64,000 nucleotides of DNA from Paralichthys olivaceus (taxonomy: Eukaryota; Chordata; Actinopteri; Pleuronectiformes; Paralichthyidae): NCBI RefSeq assembly GCF_024713975.1, contig NC_091097.1, positions 6,373,861 through 6,437,860 of the forward strand, written 5' to 3'. Numbering within the stretch: the stretch's first letter is position 1; each line of letters begins with the position of its first letter. The position numbers and the translations under genes are program-made. The notes below the pieces were generated by a model, which was given only the letters and a program-made list of their open reading frames with translations, did not search any database and was not told the DNA's origin. Shown piece after piece: positions 42,401 through 64,000 of this stretch.

Positions 42401-43309
42401 ATTGTTAAAAATAATACCTGATCAGTTATTTAGACAAAGACAACAGGGGCAAACTTAGAAAATAGTTCATCTGCGGTCTACCACCAATATTGAAAAGGAT
42501 GGATATCTTACAACACATTCACAGATGCTGCTGGAGAAGCTAAATGGGACAGTGCCATGTTTGCTGGACACCACCACTATTCCACCAGAGGAGCTGTCCC
42601 TGAAACCCTCTCGCTCTGGGGCCGACTCTGGGATCTGCGAGTGCCCTGGAGCCGGAGGGGTCAGAAACTCCAATGGGGACCCTTCCTCCTCATCAGCAGG
42701 GCACCCATACAACCGAACATTCTCCACACACTTCCACGCCTTTGTTGAGGTGTGTCTACAGCGAGACCCAGAAAGAAGGTCTGCATTTTAATTCCTACAC
42801 ACTTAAATATTTTATAAGATGTTTTAAAATGTTGCAAGACACTGATGTTGTTTTTTCTTGATGTTTTCTGTCAGGCCGTCTGCGACAACTCTCATAGGTC
42901 ACCCCTTCTTCAAGCAGGTGTGTACATCAGAATTATATTTCTGTCTACCAACCCTAGTCTTATTTAAAAAAAGTTTTTTTGTGATGCATTGTGTACATCA
43001 ATTCCATTTTGCATTAAAACCAAAATGTCTTTAAAAAAAAAAGGGTTTTCTCAAAAATAATTCATCATGTTGTTCATCCATGTTGCCATTTTTATTTTTT
43101 GCTTTGAATAAAGAAATAGTTGAGATTGAACAGATTTTTTTCTTCTCTCTCAGATCAAACGCCGGCCTTCAGAGGCGCTGCCCGAGCTGCTGCGGCCCGT
43201 GTCTCCCATCACCAGCTTTGTGAGCTCCCAGCCACAGGACTCTCCCTCTGGACTGGCTAGTCTGGAGTCAGGTCTCAGCCACCTGGAGGTGGACGACTGG
43301 GACTTCTGA
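36429..43309 (+). CDS. strada: STE20-related pseudokinase STRAD-alpha (LKB1 adaptor)
   Basis: Twelve coding exons give 428 residues (human 431): 36429-36440, 36919-36976, 38628-38656, 40007-40109, 40813-40934, 41191-41299, 41423-41546, 41919-42090, 42289-42393, 42525-42778, 42875-42917 and 43154-43309. It starts MSFL, then [19 protein letters not shown]. The kinase-like fold carries the usual STRAD losses: the VAIK lysine is Arg (VAIRRID), HRD is replaced by HRSVKASH, and DFG by [24 protein letters not shown] is typical of the family. STRAD binds and activates the tumour suppressor LKB1 together with MO25 and promotes its cytoplasmic localisation. The C-terminal tripeptide that docks on MO25 is WDF here instead of the human WEF. 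Introns contain a LINE remnant and an inverted SINE. Confidence 0.96.
36977..38627. other. strada intron, no nested gene seen
   Basis: AT-rich intronic sequence between the second and third coding exons. The short ORFs seen are not supported by domain similarity or splice signals. Confidence 0.55.
38657..40006. other. strada intron, no nested gene seen
   Basis: Intronic sequence between coding exons three and four. The longest open frames (near 38.7 and 39.3 kb) show no recognised protein pattern. Confidence 0.55.
40205..40500 (+). mobile_element. LINE ORF2 3'-end remnant
   Basis: In a strada intron, the plus strand carries a broken reading frame of the type common at the C-terminus of fish non-LTR retrotransposon ORF2. 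It includes a short [12 protein letters not shown] stretch near 40315-40340, then 'aaagccctctcctg' and 'tctctgcaccatgactctggaactctctgacat'. Stops and frameshifts show that it is dead. Confidence 0.65.
41635..41750 (-). mobile_element. Inverted SINE fragment, same type as at 6.4 kb
   Basis: Read on the minus strand, it gives a tRNA-like box B region (GGTCTGTGGATCAATTCCCAG), then a body with GAACCC and a GTGTGTGAATAGTGTGTGATTT tail. These match the order of motifs in the SINE at 6362-6640. It lies in a strada intron. Confidence 0.65.
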
Positions 43310-44141
43310 CGGTGGAGGACTCAGTGGGGAGACACTTGTAGGATTGTGATGGAAAATACTCGACGAGAATAGTTTTTGTTATGATCCCCTTGTAAATAAG
43401 ACAAATCTCACACTAAAAGGAGTTGCTGTTCTCAGAGGTTAATAGCCAGCAGCCATCTTGCCTCTTTTTGGAGTCTCTTGCACGCTTTTGTTCTCTAGAT
43501 ATGCACAGACTCTTGCACTGCACTGATGGCCTCTCTCTCTGTCTTTCAACCCACACAACTGTTTACAGATTGTACTCACTCATAACAAGCCCCCCCTCCC
43601 CTGGAGTCAGAACACAACAGGACTCCTCCTGCTGTTGCTGATATGTCAGTGAAGGGTTTAAAGATGTAGATGTGACCTAAACCCAAAAATTCAGTGAAGG
43701 GAAGCTGCTACTAAATATTCAGAGGGGACTCTCTACCTCTTGTTGGAACATGGCCGCTGTATGTGGCCCATCTGCTCAGTGAGACCAACATAAGAACACA
43801 CCAGTCGTCACAGCTGACTCAGTCACCCCTATACACCAGATGGAAAGTTTCAACCGTGTCCCGAGGGTCAGCATGTATATGCGTTTTCTGCATTTCTTTG
43901 CTCTTTGCCTGTGTTACAGTGTAAACCACATCTCATGCTTACACATCACTTTGCTGCACAGAAGTCAAAGTATAACACCGGTTCAGTTCAACCGTCAGAG
44001 CACAGACGTATGTATTTCCTCAAACTTACTCTGGGCGTGATGTTACTTATGTCAAAATATGAATGTTACATTGGTGCTTGTTTTGTCTGCATGTGTTTGA
44101 CAGTGAGGCAAAGCAACATGTTGAAAATGTTAAACTTCAAC

Positions 44142-44147
44142 AATAAA
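44142..44147 (+). terminator. strada polyadenylation signal
   Basis: Canonical AATAAA about 830 nt after the strada stop codon and immediately followed by T-rich/GT sequence ('cattgttcactttaac'). No better candidate occurs before the convergent gene begins. Confidence 0.75.
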
Positions 44148-44217
44148 CATTGTTCACTTTAACAATTTAACTTGATGTTATTACACCATGAGTCAGAAAA
44201 CTGTCTACAAAAGTATT

Positions 44218-44223
44218 TTTATT
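44218..44223 (-). terminator. rnf113a polyadenylation signal
   Basis: AATAAA on the minus strand, about 55 nt beyond the rnf113a stop codon. It is followed on that strand by ACTTTTGTAG and TTTTCTG. It lies only about 70 nt from the strada signal on the opposite strand. Confidence 0.7.
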
Positions 44224-44277
44224 CAATATTTACACAGACAAACATATAAGGGGAAGGTTGGAATGGTTGAGATGCTT

Positions 44278-47152
<2,875 letters not shown>

Positions 47153-47245
47153 CTTGCCACCCGTATAAAAATGATTAACGCCGCAGAGACAGCGCCCCCC
47201 AGTGTTCTGGAGTCCTCGTTGTCCTACAGAAATTCTAATACAGAA

Positions 47246-47291
47246 TTTTATATTATATTATATGATATTATATTATATTATATTATATTAT
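47246..47291. repeat. (TATTA)n AT-rich simple repeat
   Basis: Short tandem TATTA/TATAT units upstream of the rnf113a start codon, in the spacer to rundc3a. Confidence 0.85.
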
Positions 47292-47859
47292 TTGAAGACA
47301 AGCTCTGGTTGTCCTGTATGGATAAATAAGTCATTATTTTTTACTCTACATCCCAAACCTGTTTTAAATGCAATTCACTCACTTATTTTTTTTCACAAGT
47401 GGATGGAATTGATATTTTAAATTCAGGCTATTACCATATGTAGACTATGTCTTTGATTAATGTATTGTTTCTTTATTTTTGTTTAAAGTTATCACATTTC
47501 TGCCCACTCTGCATTCAGTCCCGCTCTGGGATAATATTGTGAGTATATAGAAACCATATATTTATAAACGTGGCATGTTGTATTTATGTTCCAATAAATC
47601 ACGTTTATTTTCACCCTGGGTAGTTTGTAGTTGGCACACACGAAAAACAAATGTGACAAAAAGCAAAATACACGTTTTAACAACAAGTAGTTCGCTCAAG
47701 ACACTAGCCTGTATGCTGTTTTTAATTACAGCTTTAAAGCTATTTACGATGAACTCTCATCTGTACCAAGGGCATGACGTACTCTGACTACAACCGGAAA
47801 TATATGTGGAAATAAAAGCATCCTTATTAAACAGTCAGCACAATCGAAGCTAAACAAGA

Positions 47860-61872
<14,013 letters not shown>

Positions 61873-62577
61873 GAGCACCAAACCAACCGCGACTGAGATT
61901 GAAACCCCCCCCCAGCCTGTCTGCCTGGTGATGCTGCGTTGACCAAGACCCTGCTTCCACCGTCCATCCGGCTCCATGAGAATACAACACAGGAAAGTTG
62001 TGACACCATCTCTGGATTTTTGTACACACGAGAGTGAAGTCGTCATTAAGCAGAATGGATCCATCTTGGTTTTCCCTCATACTCTCCCACCACAACTTTG
62101 CACTATCTGTGAATCTCTGCATCCAACATCATACCATCCCTCCGCCATATCTTTTCCAAAGCTTTAGTTTATTCCTAAAAAAGTCCCATGGCATCATCTA
62201 AGTGTTTGTGCGCCTTTGGCTTGTTTTTTTCTCGTCAAAATGTAACCAAAACAGCCCTTGCAGCTCTATGGATGCAGCCACAAACAAAGAGAGATGTGAT
62301 TAAGAGATATAAACATGATCAGTATGAAGTAGAGGACGGGTTTTTACACAGTGACACCGCTGTGTGTTTTGTGTGTTTTTTCTGGGGTCTGCTGCCCCTG
62401 AAAGTGCATATCATTCCTGCTTGAGCAATCACCACAAACCCTCACAGTGCATCTATTCATTTATTCTCTCAAATCTTAAACTTTTATTCATTTATTTGCT
62501 TTGAACCAAAACAGCGGTCTGTTCTTTTTGGATTTCTTCAATATATGTTTCATTAATGTATCTGTTTTTTTTGTTCC

Positions 62578-62583
62578 AATAAA
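62578..62583 (+). terminator. rundc3a polyadenylation signal
   Basis: AATAAA about 700 nt after the rundc3a stop codon, followed by 'ctttctctttgttttaatc' (T/GT-rich). It defines a 3' UTR of roughly 0.7 kb. Confidence 0.75.
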
Positions 62584-62619
62584 CTGCCTTTTTCCATGAA
62601 TGACTTTCTCTTTGTTTTA

Positions 62620-63805
62620 ATCAGTGGAGAAAGAAAAATGGCGGTCCATGCACTGCAAATATCTTCAATGTAGTTTTAATGAGATGTAATATATCAAAAA
62701 GATCAGCAGTTTACTTAGACGGCAAATCGACTATTATCTGAACAATGACCAGAACAAGCTAAATTCTGATTCTAATTCAAGAGCAAGGACCACACCACAA
62801 CAATATGAAATGTTATCATGGACGTTGATGGATTTGGTTGTTGAGGGAAGAAGTTGAGGACGCACTGGAGAGGGGGGGACTCAGTCTCAAGTATCATTCC
62901 AATTTCCACCCAGAGGTTTTCTCCAAAGGGAGTAATAAGGGAAGAGGGAGGGAGAGGGAAAGGAAGATGAAGGGCTTGTGTTAGGGATGAGGGGGAAATG
63001 GATGATGGGAAGGGAAGAGAAAGGGTGGATGGAGAAATGTGAAATCTGTTGTGTGCAGATACATTTTTACAGACACAAAATGACGCTCCAAAAAAAGGAG
63101 CTTGATGGAGATGTCATCAGTGATCATTGCATAGAGCATCTAGTTGTACGGGGCACATGTGATCTGGCTCCATCTTGTGGTGTAATAGTATAAGATGTTA
63201 CCCTGTTAACATGCTGCATGGGTGACCAGAATTCTCCCGAAAACAATCTGACGGTTGTTCATGGGTGAAAAAAATAGGTAATTGATTATAACATGAAAAT
63301 TATTCAAGCGAAATTTGATAGGTTGTGCAAATGATTCCTCCAGATATTATATTTAATTCAACTTCTGATTGATGCAGAAGTTGAACTCATTCTTCAAGCA
63401 GAGGAGTTTGTTTAGTGGCAGGCAGATGTCACTGTCCTGCTAAATGGACAGACTAATGAAGTGTTATGTCCATCAGGCCAAACAACTATTCAACTTTAGA
63501 CACAGAGATGGAGGAGTGAGATGGACTTTTGGACATGAGGCTGCCTCTCTGCTCACACCAACCCATATTCACACTTTTTCTTACTTTCTTAATAATTAGC
63601 CCCAATAGACATTTTGTTTGCTTTTGTTTTGTTTTGTGTTTTTTTCACTTTAGTTTAGTATTTTTCTATATAGTAATTATATATAATTACTTTTAATTTT
63701 ACTTGTACCTACGTAATCGTGAAGTGCTTTTCTTGCTCCATATTTGTGTTTTAATATCCTGGATGTCTATGGATCAATATATCTATCAAACAACCAATCA
63801 GTCAG
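62620..63805. other. Intergenic spacer, no gene seen
   Basis: Downstream of rundc3a. A purine-rich patch near 62930-63040 and AT-rich sequence after 63600 are the only notable textures. Confidence 0.55.
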
Positions 63806-63808
63806 TCA

Positions 63809-63855
<47 letters not shown>

Positions 63856-63864
63856 CATCCATCT
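63809..63864. repeat. (TATC)n tetranucleotide microsatellite
   Basis: More than ten tandem CTAT units ending in ATCC variants, near the right edge of the window. Confidence 0.96.
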
Positions 63865-64000
63865 AATGGTACCTGACTTAGGCAGCTTTTTTAAATTATG
63901 CTGATAATCAATAATAGGCCATTAATATGCATGTTTCTGTCAGTGCCATAAATATATCACAAATATATTAACAGTGAATTTCTGTTCTAGACCCCCTAGG

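Overview
The window is nuclear DNA from a ray-finned (teleost) fish. The protein-coding genes are split by GT-AG introns, polyadenylation signals are of the vertebrate type, GC-rich promoter patches precede the genes, and introns and spacers carry typical fish dispersed repeats (a tRNA-derived SINE, non-LTR retrotransposon tails, a decayed Ty3/gypsy pol fragment, a MITE, microsatellites). I cannot name the species. Exons were read by eye from conserved protein sequence plus splice sites. The reading phase closes across every junction I give for the four complete genes and for the five map3k3 exons.

Layout. (1) 1-9 kb: the 5' part of map3k3 on the minus strand (PB1-domain MAP kinase kinase kinase); its kinase domain lies off the left edge. 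(2) 9-12 kb: GC-rich patches, a broken gypsy-like integrase region and a teleost repeat. (3) 12-25 kb: limd2 on the minus strand, a single-LIM-domain protein with a 2.8 kb 3' UTR and a first coding exon that holds only the ATG. (4) 25-27 kb: repeats. (5) 27.8-35.1 kb: ddx42 on the minus strand, a DEAD-box RNA helicase in 17 coding exons. It is head-to-head with (6) strada on the plus strand (36.4-43.3 kb), the LKB1-activating pseudokinase. (7) 44.3-47.2 kb: rnf113a on the minus strand, a spliceosomal CCCH/RING protein that meets strada tail-to-tail with about 70 nt between polyA signals. (8) 48.1-61.9 kb: rundc3a on the plus strand, a neuronal RUN-domain protein. (9) 62.6-64 kb: spacer with a TATC microsatellite.

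The map3k3/limd2/strada/ddx42 neighbourhood corresponds to human 17q23, and rundc3a to 17q21. ddx42 and rnf113a both act in splicing, map3k3 and strada in kinase signalling, but nothing here implies co-function beyond shared promoters and inherited synteny.

The most unusual object lies inside the 8.3 kb first intron of rundc3a, on the opposite strand. There are three small ORFs built from a seven-residue repeat, roughly K-T-[ST]-[IVF]-[ST]-x-G. Two are diverged paralogues of exactly 82 codons with the same ATG and stop. In the two stretches I compared, their codon differences are nearly all synonymous, which points to selection on the protein. The third (123 aa) begins with an ATG directly abutting the TAG of one 82-aa ORF, in the same frame, and is followed by a canonical polyA signal. 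I do not recognise this family; it is the best candidate for something undescribed.
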